Shown here piece by piece: positions 38,695-47,307 of a stretch of 64,000 nt of DNA (its first letter is position 1; every line of letters starts with the position of its first letter). The notes under the pieces are model-generated. The model saw only the letters and a program-made list of their open reading frames with translations, made no database searches and was not told the origin of the DNA. The DNA comes from Pontibaca methylaminivorans (GTDB taxonomy: Bacteria > Pseudomonadota > Alphaproteobacteria > Rhodobacterales > Rhodobacteraceae), in assembly GCF_900156525.1 (NCBI RefSeq), contig NZ_FTPS01000001.1, forward strand, positions 1,736,001 to 1,800,000. The letters are read 5' to 3'. Made by a program: the position numbers and the translations under genes.

Positions 38695-39681
38695 TTGTCA
38701 AGAGAACGCCTGACTGTTGTGCTGCCGCGACGCTTGCCGGAGCCGGTCGAAACCGCCATGGCGGCGCTGTGCGACCTGGTGACGCGCGAGGACGACCGGC
38801 CCATGTCGCGCGACGAGATGATCGCCGCTGTCCGGCAGGCGGATGTGCTGGTGCCGACCATGGCCGAGCGGATCGACGCGCCCTTCCTGGCGGAGGCCGG
38901 TACGCGGCTGCGGCTGATCGCGAATTTCGGCGCGCGGGTCGATCACATCGACCTGTCCGGGGCGCGCCGGCGGGGAATTCTCGTCACCCATGCGCCGGAC
39001 ATCGCGACCGGGGATATCGCCGATATGGCGATGACGCTGATCCTGGCCCTGACCCGGCGCTTTCCCGAAGGGCGCGCCCTGATCCGCACCAATGAGTGGG
39101 CCGGGTGGAGCCCGGCCGGGCCGCTTGGCCGGCGTCTCGAGGGGCGCTGTCTCGGGATTCTCGGGATGGGGCGGGTCGGGCAGGCGCTTGCGCGGCGTGC
39201 CCGTGCCTTCGGCATGGACATTCATTACCACAACCGCAACCCGGTCCCGGATGCGATCGCCGAGGAACTCGGCGCGACCTGCTGGCCGAGCCTCGACCAG
39301 ATGGCGGCGCGGGTCGATGTGATGTCGGTCAACTGCCCGGCGACGCCCGGCACGTTCCGCCTGATGAACGCGCGCCGTCTTGCTCTGATGAAACCCGGAG
39401 CGGTGATTGTCAGCACCGCCCTTGGCGAGGTGGTGGACGAGGTGGCGCTGACGCGGATGCTGCGCGCGGGGCGGCTTGCCGGCGCGGGGCTCGACATCCG
39501 CGACGCCGACACGGGATTCAACCCGCGCCTGCGGGCGCTCGACAACGTGGTGCTGCTGCCGAACATGGGCGCGGCGACGCTCGAGGGGCGGATCGAGACC
39601 GGAAAGCGCGTGATCGCCAGCATTGCCGCCTTTGCCGAGGGGCTTGCCGTTCCCGACCGGGCCGATGCGGCCGCGCCCTGA
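38695..39681 (+). CDS. 2-hydroxyacid dehydrogenase-fold protein with altered catalytic residues
   Basis: A 328-residue paralogue of the D-2-hydroxyacid dehydrogenases, closest in pattern to glyoxylate/hydroxypyruvate reductases. The NAD motif GILGMGRVGQALARRARAFG is intact (about 153-172). The three catalytic positions are changed: the Arg of NTxRG is Leu243 (STALGEVVDE), the Glu is Asp270 (GLDIRDAD), and the His of LPHxG is Asn290 (LLPNMGAAT). It is therefore probably not a working dehydrogenase of the usual type. Start is TTG at 38695 behind GGGAGAGG. Confidence 0.88.
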   Translation: MSRERLTVVLPRRLPEPVETAMAALCDLVTREDDRPMSRDEMIAAVRQADVLVPTMAERIDAPFLAEAGTRLRLIANFGARVDHIDLSGARRRGILVTHAPDIATGDIADMAMTLILALTRRFPEGRALIRTNEWAGWSPAGPLGRRLEGRCLGILGMGRVGQALARRARAFGMDIHYHNRNPVPDAIAEELGATCWPSLDQMAARVDVMSVNCPATPGTFRLMNARRLALMKPGAVIVSTALGEVVDEVALTRMLRAGRLAGAGLDIRDADTGFNPRLRALDNVVLLPNMGAATLEGRIETGKRVIASIAAFAEGLAVPDRADAAAP

Positions 39682-39719
39682 TCCGGCCGTCTGATTTCAT
39701 TCCATGTTGCGAGGCCCCC

Positions 39720-40280
39720 ATGCGTGCATTCATCGCCATATCGCTTCCAGCGCCGGTGCGGCAGCAGCTTGCCGACCTGCGCGAGGCGCTCCCCTTCGGG
39801 CGGCCGGTGCCGGAGGAAAACCTGCATCTCACGCTGGCCTTTCTCGACGACCAGCCCGAATCGCTGCTGCGCGACCTGCATGAGCAGTTGTCGCTGATCC
39901 GCGCCGAGCCGTTCGAACTGTCCCTCTGCGGCCTCGGTATCTTCGGCGGGCCGAAGCCGCGGGCGCTGTTTGCCGAAGTGGAGGAATCCGAACCGCTCCT
40001 GTCGCTCCATCGCGAGGTGAGGCGCGCCGCCCGGCGGGTCGACCTGACGCTCCCGCGCGAGCGGTTCCGCCCGCATGTGACGCTCGCGCGGCTGCCGGGG
40101 CAGTTGTCGCCGCTGCGGGCGCGGCAGTTGCAGCTTTACCTTGAAAACCACATCGCTGCGCCCCTGCCCGGGTTCCGGGTCGAGGATTTCACGCTGTTCC
40201 ATTCGATCCTCGGCCGCGACGGCGCACGCCACGAGGAACTGGCCACCTATCCGCTCTCGCGGGATCCGGCTGAAGGCTGA
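39720..40280 (+). CDS. thpR: RNA 2',3'-cyclic phosphodiesterase
   Basis: A 186-residue 2H-phosphoesterase (formerly 2'-5' RNA ligase). Both catalytic HxT motifs are present: NLHLTLAFL and RPHVTLARLP. It hydrolyses 2',3'-cyclic phosphate RNA ends. The ATG at 39720 has GCGAGG upstream and follows the dehydrogenase-fold gene by 38 bases; they may be co-transcribed. Confidence 0.93.
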   Translation: MRAFIAISLPAPVRQQLADLREALPFGRPVPEENLHLTLAFLDDQPESLLRDLHEQLSLIRAEPFELSLCGLGIFGGPKPRALFAEVEESEPLLSLHREVRRAARRVDLTLPRERFRPHVTLARLPGQLSPLRARQLQLYLENHIAAPLPGFRVEDFTLFHSILGRDGARHEELATYPLSRDPAEG

Positions 40281-40401
40281 GCGCGGCCGGGCCCGCCCCG
40301 CCCGCCTGTCGGTTTTATCCGCTTTTCGGTCGGAAGGACTTGGCCCCCGCGGGCTGCGCTTGGCATAAGTAAAGGGAACATCCCGAGCGTGGAGGACGCC
40401 G

Positions 40402-42891
40402 ATGAAAACCGAAGTCAAGGCCCTGGTTATCGGAGGCGGTGCGGTCGGCACCTCGATTGCCTATCATCTGGCCCGGGCGGGCTGGGACGACGTGATGCTG
40501 ATCGAGCGGGACGAACTCACCAGCGGCAGCACCTGGCACGCGGCGGGGCTGCTGCCGCTGTTCAACATGTCCTATGCCTCGACCTGGATTCACAAGTATT
40601 CGGTCGATTTCTACAAGACGCTCGAGGCCGAGACCGGGCTCGACGCCGGGTTCTTCGTGGTCGGCAACCTGCGCATGGCGCAGAGCGATACGCGCATGGA
40701 CGAATACATGCTTTATGCGAGCACGGCCGAAACCTGCGGCGTGCCCTACGAGTGGCTGTCGCCCGGGGACATCAAGGACCGCTGGCCGCTGGTGCGCACC
40801 GATGACCTGAAAGGCGCGATCTTTCACCCGACCGATGGTTATATCAATCCGGCCGACGTCACCATGGCCATGGCCAAGGGCGCACGCCAGCGCGGGGTGG
40901 TGATCGAACGCAAGTGGCAGGCCGATGCCCTCCGCTGGACCGGCGACGCCTGGGAGGTGACGCTCACGAAGATGGTCGAGAAGGGCGGCAACCTCGTGCC
41001 GTCGGACGAACAGGTGGTGATCACGGCCGAACACGTGGTGACGGCAAGCGGCAACCACGCCCAGCGCACGGCGCGGATGCTCGGCATCAAGATGCCCGCG
41101 ATCCCGGTCGAGCACCAGTATGTCGTGACCGAACCCGATCCGGCGCTGGTCGAATGGCGCAAGGACAACCCCCAGCACCCGGTGCTGCGCGACCCCGATG
41201 CCAAATGGTACGTGCGCGAGGAGCGCGGCGGCTGGATCCTCGGCCCCTACGAGCGCGGCGCGCCGGCGCGGTTCGAATACGACGTGCCCGAAGGGTTCCG
41301 CGCCGATCTCTTCCCGCTCGACCTCGAGCGGATCGAAGAGGAATACATGTCGATGATCCACCGCATTCCGTCGTCGGAACATGTCGGGCTCAAGGACGAT
41401 TTCAACGGCCCGATCTGTTACACGCCGGATGGCAACCCGCTGCTCGGCCCGGCGCCGGGGCTGCGCAACATGTGGCTGGCCGAGGGGTTCAGCTTCGGCA
41501 TCACCGCGGCGGGCGGTGCGGGCCATTACCTGGCGCAGATGATGGTCGAGGGCGAGGCCGAGATCGACATGGCGAGCGTCGATCCCCGGCGCTACGGCCC
41601 GTGGATGACCACCGAATATGCCGCGCGCAAGAATGAAGAATCCTATGAACACGTCTATCTGCCGCATTTCCCGGATGAAGAGCGCCCGGCCTGCCGCCCG
41701 CTGCGCACCTCGCCCGCCTACGACCGCCAGAAGGCGCGCGGCGCGCAGTTCGGGCAGGCGAACGGCTGGGAGCGGCCCAACTATTACGCACCGGAAGGAT
41801 TCAGCGATTTCGATTCGCGTTCGTTCCGCCGCGGCGGCTGGTGGCAATATGCGGTCGATGAGGCCCGCGCGATCCGCGACGGCGTCGGGCTGATCGACGC
41901 CACCGCCTTTGCCAAACATGTGGTGAAGGGGCCGGGCGCAACGCAGTTCCTTGACTGGTTCACCTGCAACCGGCTGCCGAAGACCGGGCGCATCACGCTC
42001 ACCTATGCGCTGACCTCGGCCGGGACGGTGCGCACCGAATACACCATGGTGCGGCTGGCCGAGAACGAATATTACCTGATCTCGGCGGGCGGCTGGGCGG
42101 AATATGACGGCGATTTCCTGCGCAAGGCGGCGCAGGACAAGGCGGGCGAGTTCGGCTATATCGAGGTGCAGGACGTCACCACCCAATGGGGCGTCTTTGC
42201 CATCGCCGGGCCGAAATCACGCGATCTTCTGCGCCCGCTCCTGCGCGACGCGGATCCTGACAGCGCCCTTTCCAACAAGCGGTTTCCCTGGCTTTCAGCC
42301 CGCAATATCGAACTGGGCATGTGCCCGGTGCGGGCGATCCGCGTCGCCTATACGGGCGAACTCGGCTGGGAGCTGCACCACCCGATCGAGATGCAGAACC
42401 ATCTCTGGGACAGGCTCATGGAGGCCGGCGAGGCACCGGGTCTGCGGCTGGTCGGCGGGCGCGCGCAGAACTGGCTGCGGCAGGAAAAGAGCTATCGCGC
42501 CTTCGGCACCGAACTTGCCCGCGATGTCACTCCGCTCGAGGCCGATCTCGTGCGGTTCGTCGATCAGTCCAAGGACTTCCACGGCAAGGCGGCAATGAAC
42601 GAGACCGGTATTCGCATGATCGCCGTGAGCCTGCTGATCGACGGGCCGGATGATGCGGACCCCTGGGGGCGCGAGGTGATCTGTGCGGGCGACGACCGTG
42701 TCGGGCGGCTCACGTCCGGGGGCTATTCGGTTGCTTTCGGCAAGAGCATCGGCATGGGCTATGTGCGCCCGGACCTTGCCGCGCCGGGCACGCGGCTGCA
42801 GGTCAAGATGCTGAACCGGTTCTGGCCGGCCGAGGTCGTGGCGGAAAGCCCCTATGACCCCGGAAACGAGCGGATCCGCCGCGACGGCTGA
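40402..42891 (+). CDS. dimethylglycine/sarcosine dehydrogenase family flavoprotein
   Basis: An 829-residue two-domain enzyme. The N-terminal DAO domain has the FAD motif VIGGGAVGTSIAYHLA and the segment SGSTWHAAGLLPLF, whose His normally carries covalent FAD in DMGDH. From about residue 430 a GcvT-like tetrahydrofolate domain follows (AFAKHVVKGPGATQFLDWFT, GELGWELHHPIEMQ). The family removes a methyl group from dimethylglycine or sarcosine and passes it to folate. It stands alone, so the exact methylamine substrate is open. GGAGG precedes the ATG. Confidence 0.92.
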   Translation: MKTEVKALVIGGGAVGTSIAYHLARAGWDDVMLIERDELTSGSTWHAAGLLPLFNMSYASTWIHKYSVDFYKTLEAETGLDAGFFVVGNLRMAQSDTRMDEYMLYASTAETCGVPYEWLSPGDIKDRWPLVRTDDLKGAIFHPTDGYINPADVTMAMAKGARQRGVVIERKWQADALRWTGDAWEVTLTKMVEKGGNLVPSDEQVVITAEHVVTASGNHAQRTARMLGIKMPAIPVEHQYVVTEPDPALVEWRKDNPQHPVLRDPDAKWYVREERGGWILGPYERGAPARFEYDVPEGFRADLFPLDLERIEEEYMSMIHRIPSSEHVGLKDDFNGPICYTPDGNPLLGPAPGLRNMWLAEGFSFGITAAGGAGHYLAQMMVEGEAEIDMASVDPRRYGPWMTTEYAARKNEESYEHVYLPHFPDEERPACRPLRTSPAYDRQKARGAQFGQANGWERPNYYAPEGFSDFDSRSFRRGGWWQYAVDEARAIRDGVGLIDATAFAKHVVKGPGATQFLDWFTCNRLPKTGRITLTYALTSAGTVRTEYTMVRLAENEYYLISAGGWAEYDGDFLRKAAQDKAGEFGYIEVQDVTTQWGVFAIAGPKSRDLLRPLLRDADPDSALSNKRFPWLSARNIELGMCPVRAIRVAYTGELGWELHHPIEMQNHLWDRLMEAGEAPGLRLVGGRAQNWLRQEKSYRAFGTELARDVTPLEADLVRFVDQSKDFHGKAAMNETGIRMIAVSLLIDGPDDADPWGREVICAGDDRVGRLTSGGYSVAFGKSIGMGYVRPDLAAPGTRLQVKMLNRFWPAEVVAESPYDPGNERIRRDG

Positions 42892-42945
42892 TCCCCGTGA
42901 AAGGATCCGGGGCGGTCCGCAGGTGATGCGCGCCGCGCCGGACCG

Positions 42946-43716
42946 TCAGTGCCGGCGCCGGGCGAGCCAGTTCTCCCAGTCGGCCCGCGACCCGGCGAAG
43001 GTGTTCAGATCGACATCGCCGCTGATGCCGGGAACGATGCCGGTGCCGCTGTATTGCCAGAAGGCCCAGGACTGCCCCGGATAGCGCTCGTCCGGGTGAT
43101 TGGCGGTCGATCGCAGCCAGAACTCCACCCCGCGCAGCCGCCCCATGTCGTTGCGGTGATAGAAATCGGGCGTGGTATAGAGAATCGGGCGCTGCCCGTA
43201 GTGGCGCTCCAGCATGTCGAGAAAGATTTTCGCTTCGGCGCGCACGGTTTCGGCGGGCGGACGGTAACGGCAGGTGGGCGAATAGGGGTTCCATTCCATG
43301 TCCAGAACGGGCGGCAGCATGCCACGTTCCCGCGATACGTTGCGGATGAACCACTGCGCCTGAACCTCGGCCGGCTTGCAGAAGTAATAGAAATGATAGG
43401 CGCCGCGATGGACGCCGGCGCGCCTGGCCCCGCTCCAGTGTTCGCCAAAGCGCGGATCGACCCGGTCGCTGCCCTCGGTCGCCTTGACGAAGGCGAAATT
43501 CACGCCGGCGCGGCTGGCGGCGTGCCAGTCCACCTGATCCTGGAACCGGGCCACGTCGATGCCGTGAACCGTGTAATTATGCGGTGCGCGGCCGCTCCAG
43601 TCCGCCGGAACGCGATCGGACAACTGCCCGGTCACATGTTCGCCGCCCCCGCCCGGCCCGCGCGCGCAGGCAGCGATCAAGAGGCAACAGGCGATGCTGA
43701 GGAAAAGACGAATCAT
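42946..43716 (-). CDS. GH25 lysozyme-like lipoprotein
   Basis: A 256-residue glycoside hydrolase family 25 protein. MIRLFLSIACCLLIAACARG is a lipoprotein signal (lipobox LLIAAC). The TIM-barrel starts HGIDVARFQDQVDWHAASRA, continues FAFVKATEGSDRVDPRFGEH, and the catalytic acid pair is in PPVLDMEWNPYS; the end NHPDERYPGQSWAFWQYSGT is typical. It would cut peptidoglycan from the outer-membrane face. CCGGAG lies seven bases before the ATG, supporting an independent start inside the longer frame. Confidence 0.88.
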   Translation of the reverse strand: MIRLFLSIACCLLIAACARGPGGGGEHVTGQLSDRVPADWSGRAPHNYTVHGIDVARFQDQVDWHAASRAGVNFAFVKATEGSDRVDPRFGEHWSGARRAGVHRGAYHFYYFCKPAEVQAQWFIRNVSRERGMLPPVLDMEWNPYSPTCRYRPPAETVRAEAKIFLDMLERHYGQRPILYTTPDFYHRNDMGRLRGVEFWLRSTANHPDERYPGQSWAFWQYSGTGIVPGISGDVDLNTFAGSRADWENWLARRRH

Positions 43717-44409
43717 TCGGGACTCCGGCAGGATGGCGCGCTCACTATGGCCGCAGCCGGGGCGACCGAAGACGAGCAGGAGGTTGTCGGCCGGCATCGC
43801 GACCGTTTCGAGTGCGACGAGCCCGGCCGCCGCGGCGCTGCGCCGGACCTGTGCCGCATCCTTGTAACCGATGTCGGGATCCCGCGCGGTGAGGTCAGCG
43901 TGAAAGCGGCGGTCGGTTTCGTTTGCGAATTCCCCATCGCGCAGGAACGGCCCGTAGATCACCATCCGTCCGCCCGGCTGCAGGGCGCAGGCGGTTTCGG
44001 CCAGCAGAATTTCGGCTTCGGGCCCTGACACGAGGTGCAGGAGGTTGACCACGAGGATCAGCGCCTGACCGGCATGAATGTCACCCCAGCCCGCGACCAC
44101 GGCGTCGAGTTCGAGCGCCGGCGCGACATTGCCAAGCCCCGCATCGGCCACGAGCGCGTCGATGCTTGCGCGGCGTTCGGGCGCGATATCGCTCGGCTGC
44201 CAGCGCAGGCCGGGCAGGGCGCGGGCAAAGGCGGCGACGTGCTGGCCGGTGCCGCTCGCGATTTCGAGCGCGGTCCCGTCTGTCGGTGCAACCCGGCGCA
44301 GAACGTCAAGGATCGGACCGGCGTTCCGGGCCGCAGAAGGCGCAAACAGGCGCGCGCCCTCGCGCGGGTCGGCGATGCTGGCGCCGGGAGGAACGGGGCG
44401 GAGCGGCAT
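42946..44409 (-). CDS. DUF938 methyltransferase domain reading in frame into a GH25 lysozyme
   Basis: From the ATG at 44409 the frame encodes a DUF938 SAM-dependent methyltransferase of about 205 residues (FAPSAARNAGPILDVLRRVA, ALEIASGTGQHVAAFARALP, VNLLHLVSGPEAEILLAETA, MVIYGPFLRDGEFANETDRR). Where the family normally stops (after NLLLVFGR) no stop codon is present, and the frame continues through about 19 residues into the start of the lysozyme gene, giving 487 residues in all. Either a fusion protein is made or most ribosomes start anew at 43716. The lipoprotein signal inside argues that the downstream part works as its own protein. Confidence 0.75.
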   Translation of the reverse strand: MPLRPVPPGASIADPREGARLFAPSAARNAGPILDVLRRVAPTDGTALEIASGTGQHVAAFARALPGLRWQPSDIAPERRASIDALVADAGLGNVAPALELDAVVAGWGDIHAGQALILVVNLLHLVSGPEAEILLAETACALQPGGRMVIYGPFLRDGEFANETDRRFHADLTARDPDIGYKDAAQVRRSAAAAGLVALETVAMPADNLLLVFGRPGCGHSERAILPESRMIRLFLSIACCLLIAACARGPGGGGEHVTGQLSDRVPADWSGRAPHNYTVHGIDVARFQDQVDWHAASRAGVNFAFVKATEGSDRVDPRFGEHWSGARRAGVHRGAYHFYYFCKPAEVQAQWFIRNVSRERGMLPPVLDMEWNPYSPTCRYRPPAETVRAEAKIFLDMLERHYGQRPILYTTPDFYHRNDMGRLRGVEFWLRSTANHPDERYPGQSWAFWQYSGTGIVPGISGDVDLNTFAGSRADWENWLARRRH

Positions 44410-45037
44410 GGCGGCATCCCTGGTGAATGACTGGACAACCCGGAGCCGGGGGCTTTCCGCCCCCGGACCCCCGAGGATATTTCCGGCCAGAAGAAGGCCC
44501 GGGGCGGATGATGAGAGGTTTGCGTTGCTGCAGCTTATGAAGGTCAATGGGTTAAGTCCAGTTTCATCGGGGCGACGCGAGTCGGCAATCATCCATCACA
44601 GCGCCCGCCCCGGGTTCGGAACGTGTGGTGCATTGTGGGCCTCTTTCCGCTGGGGCAGGCCCGCTTGCGATCTGCAAGAGCGGGCAAAGTCAGAAGCTGT
44701 AACGCGACAGGTTCTGACCCCTGATTTATGGTAATTTGAAGAGGCAAGAGCGGATATCATAGGGTAACTTCCCTTGAATCCTCTAGGCGGACAGGTGTTT
44801 ATCCGACCGGAATTCGCGGCGCGAAGGCAGTGTTGATCTTGGAAAGTTCATCGGCCGCCGACAGATCTTCGTTGCGCGAATCGCCCTCGACACATAAGGT
44901 TACCGGACAGTTATTGATGGGCGTCTGCCGCAACATGTTTGCGGTATATGCGGGGTTTCGACCGGTTTTGCCGGTCTGGCCCGGCTCCTGTTTCCTGGCG
45001 GAAAGGACACTGAGAGGCGACGTCAGAGAGGTCATGC
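44410..45037. other. long non-coding gap upstream of the LuxR-type gene
   Basis: About 630 bases without a convincing gene. Contents: the second intergenic repeat (44446-44507), a hairpin GCCCGC-TTGC-loop-GCAA-GA-GCGGGC at 44659-44685, and a GACCGG-TTTTG-CCGGTC inverted repeat at 44960-44976. The right half is less G+C-rich than the surroundings, like the LuxR gene it precedes. Short open frames on both strands lack family features. No convincing lux box was found. Confidence 0.6.
44446..44507. repeat. intergenic hairpin repeat, copy 2
   Basis: CCGGGGG (44446-44452) and CCCCCGG (44460-44466) form a seven-pair stem with a seven-base loop, followed by ACCCCCGAGGATATTTCCGG and CCAGAAGAAGG. It shares loop size, C-run and tail with the copy at 5251-5310, but two stem base pairs differ on both sides, keeping the pairing. 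Confidence 0.8.
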
Positions 45038-45799
45038 ATGCAGGTAAATGAGAGTGACCCGTTATTGTCGACGCTAGCCCAGCGGATGACGAACGTTCAG
45101 ACCTTTGACGAAGCGTTGGACGTCCTTTCAGATGCCACAAAGGATATGGGATTCGACAGCGTCCTTTATGGTTATATTCCAGTGGCTCCTCGTCTGCCGA
45201 ACGGGGATTGGCTTCCCCTTCGGCTAAACTTGAGGAACTTTCCCGCGAGCTTTGAGCGTGGCTGGGAAAAATTCATGAAGGTTGACCCCTTTTACCGGGC
45301 CTGCTTTGAAACGACGCTTCCTTTCGACTGGCGCAGCGTTCGAAGATCCCGGAATATCACCACTGACCAGAAGTCGGCTATTGGTTATCTTGCGGATTTC
45401 GGCCTGAGAAACGGGGTGACCGTTCCCGTGCATCTCCCGCATGGGAAATTCGCCGTCATGAGTGCGATTACCTGCAGGGGGAGCAAGGCTGGTCGCGGGG
45501 CCGCCATCAGTCAGCAGACGAATAACACGCTGCTTGGCCTTATGCACAGCTTTACGAAAGCAATACATGACCGGAAACTGGAGACCCAGATACCGACCAG
45601 CGTTCCGTCCTTTCTGACCGCGCGTGAGCAGGAATGCCTGAAATGGGCGTCGCAGGGAAAGACATCTGCCGAGATCGCGGTAATCATAGACCGATCCGTT
45701 GATACGGTTCGATTGCATATCAAGAATGCAATCAGAAAGCTGGACGCATCCAACCGCTCCCATGCAATTGCCATTGCGCTTCATTTGGGGTTGATCTGA
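45038..45799 (+). CDS. LuxR-family regulator with autoinducer-binding domain, no luxI nearby
   Basis: A 253-residue regulator. Residues 1-170 fit the autoinducer-binding domain (DPFYRACFETTLPFDW, YLADFGLRNGVTVPVHLPHG); residues 190-253 form the LuxR helix-turn-helix (LTAREQECLKWASQGKTSAE, SVDTVRLHIKNAIRKLDASN). In my alignment the invariant ligand-pocket Trp57 and Tyr61 (TraR numbering) are Phe and Trp, while Asp70, Pro71, Trp85 and Gly113 are kept. No synthase gene is adjacent, so it is a LuxR solo. Base composition is clearly lower in G+C than its neighbours, suggesting transfer. It converges on ureD. Confidence 0.9.
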   Translation: MQVNESDPLLSTLAQRMTNVQTFDEALDVLSDATKDMGFDSVLYGYIPVAPRLPNGDWLPLRLNLRNFPASFERGWEKFMKVDPFYRACFETTLPFDWRSVRRSRNITTDQKSAIGYLADFGLRNGVTVPVHLPHGKFAVMSAITCRGSKAGRGAAISQQTNNTLLGLMHSFTKAIHDRKLETQIPTSVPSFLTAREQECLKWASQGKTSAEIAVIIDRSVDTVRLHIKNAIRKLDASNRSHAIAIALHLGLI

Positions 45800-45809
45800 A
45801 AGTTCTGCT

Positions 45810-46676
45810 TCAGCATTTCCGGATCGGGCGCGCCGCTTTTCCGGCGAGCAGGGGGCGCAGTTCTTGCCAGGTCTGGAAAAGCGCCTCGTGGCATTGCCAG
45901 GTTTCGGTTGCCATGATCCGGCAGGTCAGAAGCTTGTCTCGCGGGCGGCTGACCCCGCAGGCGACCAGTTGCAAGGCGTTCAGGCGCTCGCGGACCCGAT
46001 CCTCGCAGTCGCCATCGAAGTCGCCCCAGGCCACGATGCTCATCATGTGATTGGCGCCGTCCCAGAGCGCACGCAGGTCCGAAGTTTCTTCGGGCGTTTC
46101 CGCGAACAGCCGATCGAGAACGACCGTTTCGCCGTCCACATCAACGCGGAATTCGGAGGCAAGCCTGTCAAATTCAAAAGCCTCTCCTTCGGAGCCATAA
46201 TGAATGCGGCCGGCCGAGATCATGTCGCTGCCGAAAAACCTTGAATCATGGGACAGGCTGATCAGCGTGTTCCGCTCGACATTCGATGAGGCAAATGGAA
46301 TTGCCTCGTCGGGCATGTATTCAAGAAGCGCACCGCTCCCGACCCGGATATTCACATTTTCACGGGAGGGAAGTCCTTTCAGGCATTTGTAGTATTTGCT
46401 TGCGGCCGTTGTCGTGATCAGTGCCCGCGTTTCGGGATCGAGCGTGGCGTGGAAATTGGCGCTGTCTCCTTCGACGAATCCGCCGCCGGAGTTGATCAAC
46501 AGAAGGAACGGCTGGTCGTCATTGTCCTGATAATGCGCCCCTTGCCACTGATAGGGAATGCGCCAGGACAGTGGCTGCATCCTGGAGCATCCGTCGTCCA
46601 GGCTGACATGAAGGTTCATCAGGGCGTGTTTGCCGATTTCCCATTTCGGATCGGGCAGGATACGGTCAAAGGCCAT
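45810..46676 (-). CDS. ureD: urease accessory protein UreD
   Basis: Scaffold protein (UreD/UreH) that binds apo-urease with UreF and UreG and channels nickel to the active site. The 288 residues contain LLLINSGGGFVEGDSANFHA, TTTAASKYYKCLKG and LEYMPDEAIPFASSNVERNT, all family hallmarks. It is the last gene of the urease operon; its ATG overlaps the ureG stop by one base (TAATG). Placement at the end, after ureG, differs from ureD-first operons. Confidence 0.93.
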   Translation of the reverse strand: MAFDRILPDPKWEIGKHALMNLHVSLDDGCSRMQPLSWRIPYQWQGAHYQDNDDQPFLLLINSGGGFVEGDSANFHATLDPETRALITTTAASKYYKCLKGLPSRENVNIRVGSGALLEYMPDEAIPFASSNVERNTLISLSHDSRFFGSDMISAGRIHYGSEGEAFEFDRLASEFRVDVDGETVVLDRLFAETPEETSDLRALWDGANHMMSIVAWGDFDGDCEDRVRERLNALQLVACGVSRPRDKLLTCRIMATETWQCHEALFQTWQELRPLLAGKAARPIRKC

Positions 46677-47290
46677 TATGCGGTTTCCTCCATCATGACA
46701 TCCCTTTTGATCCAGGATACTATGTCATCCACACCCGCGCCGCTTTTCATGTTGCCAAGCACAATCGGGAGCGTGCCGCGGAGCTTTTTTGCGTCGCGCT
46801 GCATCACTTCGATATCGGCATCGACGTATCGGGCTATATCGACCTTGTTGATCAGAAGCAGCGGAGACCGAGAAATGCCCGGACCGCCCTTTCTGGGAAT
46901 CTTTTCTCCCTGACCAACATCTATGACGAAAATGAAGCTATCGGCAAGTTCGGGGCTGAAGGTAACAGTCAGGTTATCGCCACCGCTTTCTATGAGGATG
47001 ATATCGAGATCCGGAAAGCGCCGGGTCAGCTCATCGACAGCAACCAGATTCATCGAAACGTCATCGCGGATGGCGGTATGGGGGCAGCCACCGGTTTCGA
47101 CAGCAGTAATCCGGTCGGCGTCGATCACACCGCTGCGGGTGATGAATTCCGCATCTTCTTTCGTGTAGATATCATTGGTGATGACGGCAATGGAGTGGGT
47201 TTTTCCCAAGTGACGGATAAGCTGGACCAAAAGGTGCGATTTTCCGGAACCGACCGGGCCGCAAATTCCAATTCTGACAGGTTTCCGCAT
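46676..47290 (-). CDS. ureG: urease accessory GTPase UreG
   Basis: A SIMIBI GTPase of 204 residues that delivers nickel to urease. P-loop GPVGSGKSH (Ser in place of the usual Thr), the metal-binding Cys-Pro-His in [30 protein letters not shown], and the guanine motif NKVD are visible. Start [12 protein letters not shown] is chosen from family length; the frame is open 44 codons upstream over ureF. Confidence 0.95.
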   Translation of the reverse strand: MRKPVRIGICGPVGSGKSHLLVQLIRHLGKTHSIAVITNDIYTKEDAEFITRSGVIDADRITAVETGGCPHTAIRDDVSMNLVAVDELTRRFPDLDIILIESGGDNLTVTFSPELADSFIFVIDVGQGEKIPRKGGPGISRSPLLLINKVDIARYVDADIEVMQRDAKKLRGTLPIVLGNMKSGAGVDDIVSWIKRDVMMEETA

Positions 47291-47307
47291 TTTGGCCTCG
47301 TTGAAAG

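Noticed and set aside
44593-45037. Possible lux box for autoregulation of the LuxR-type gene
   Set aside because: Only weak inverted repeats (for example GACCGG-TTTTG-CCGGTC) were seen; none fits the 20-base lux-box pattern.
44799-45140. Short frames on both strands in the gap before the LuxR-type gene (also 44830-45051 plus)
   Set aside because: No family features, no good ribosome site, and they overlap the well-supported LuxR start; kept as non-coding.
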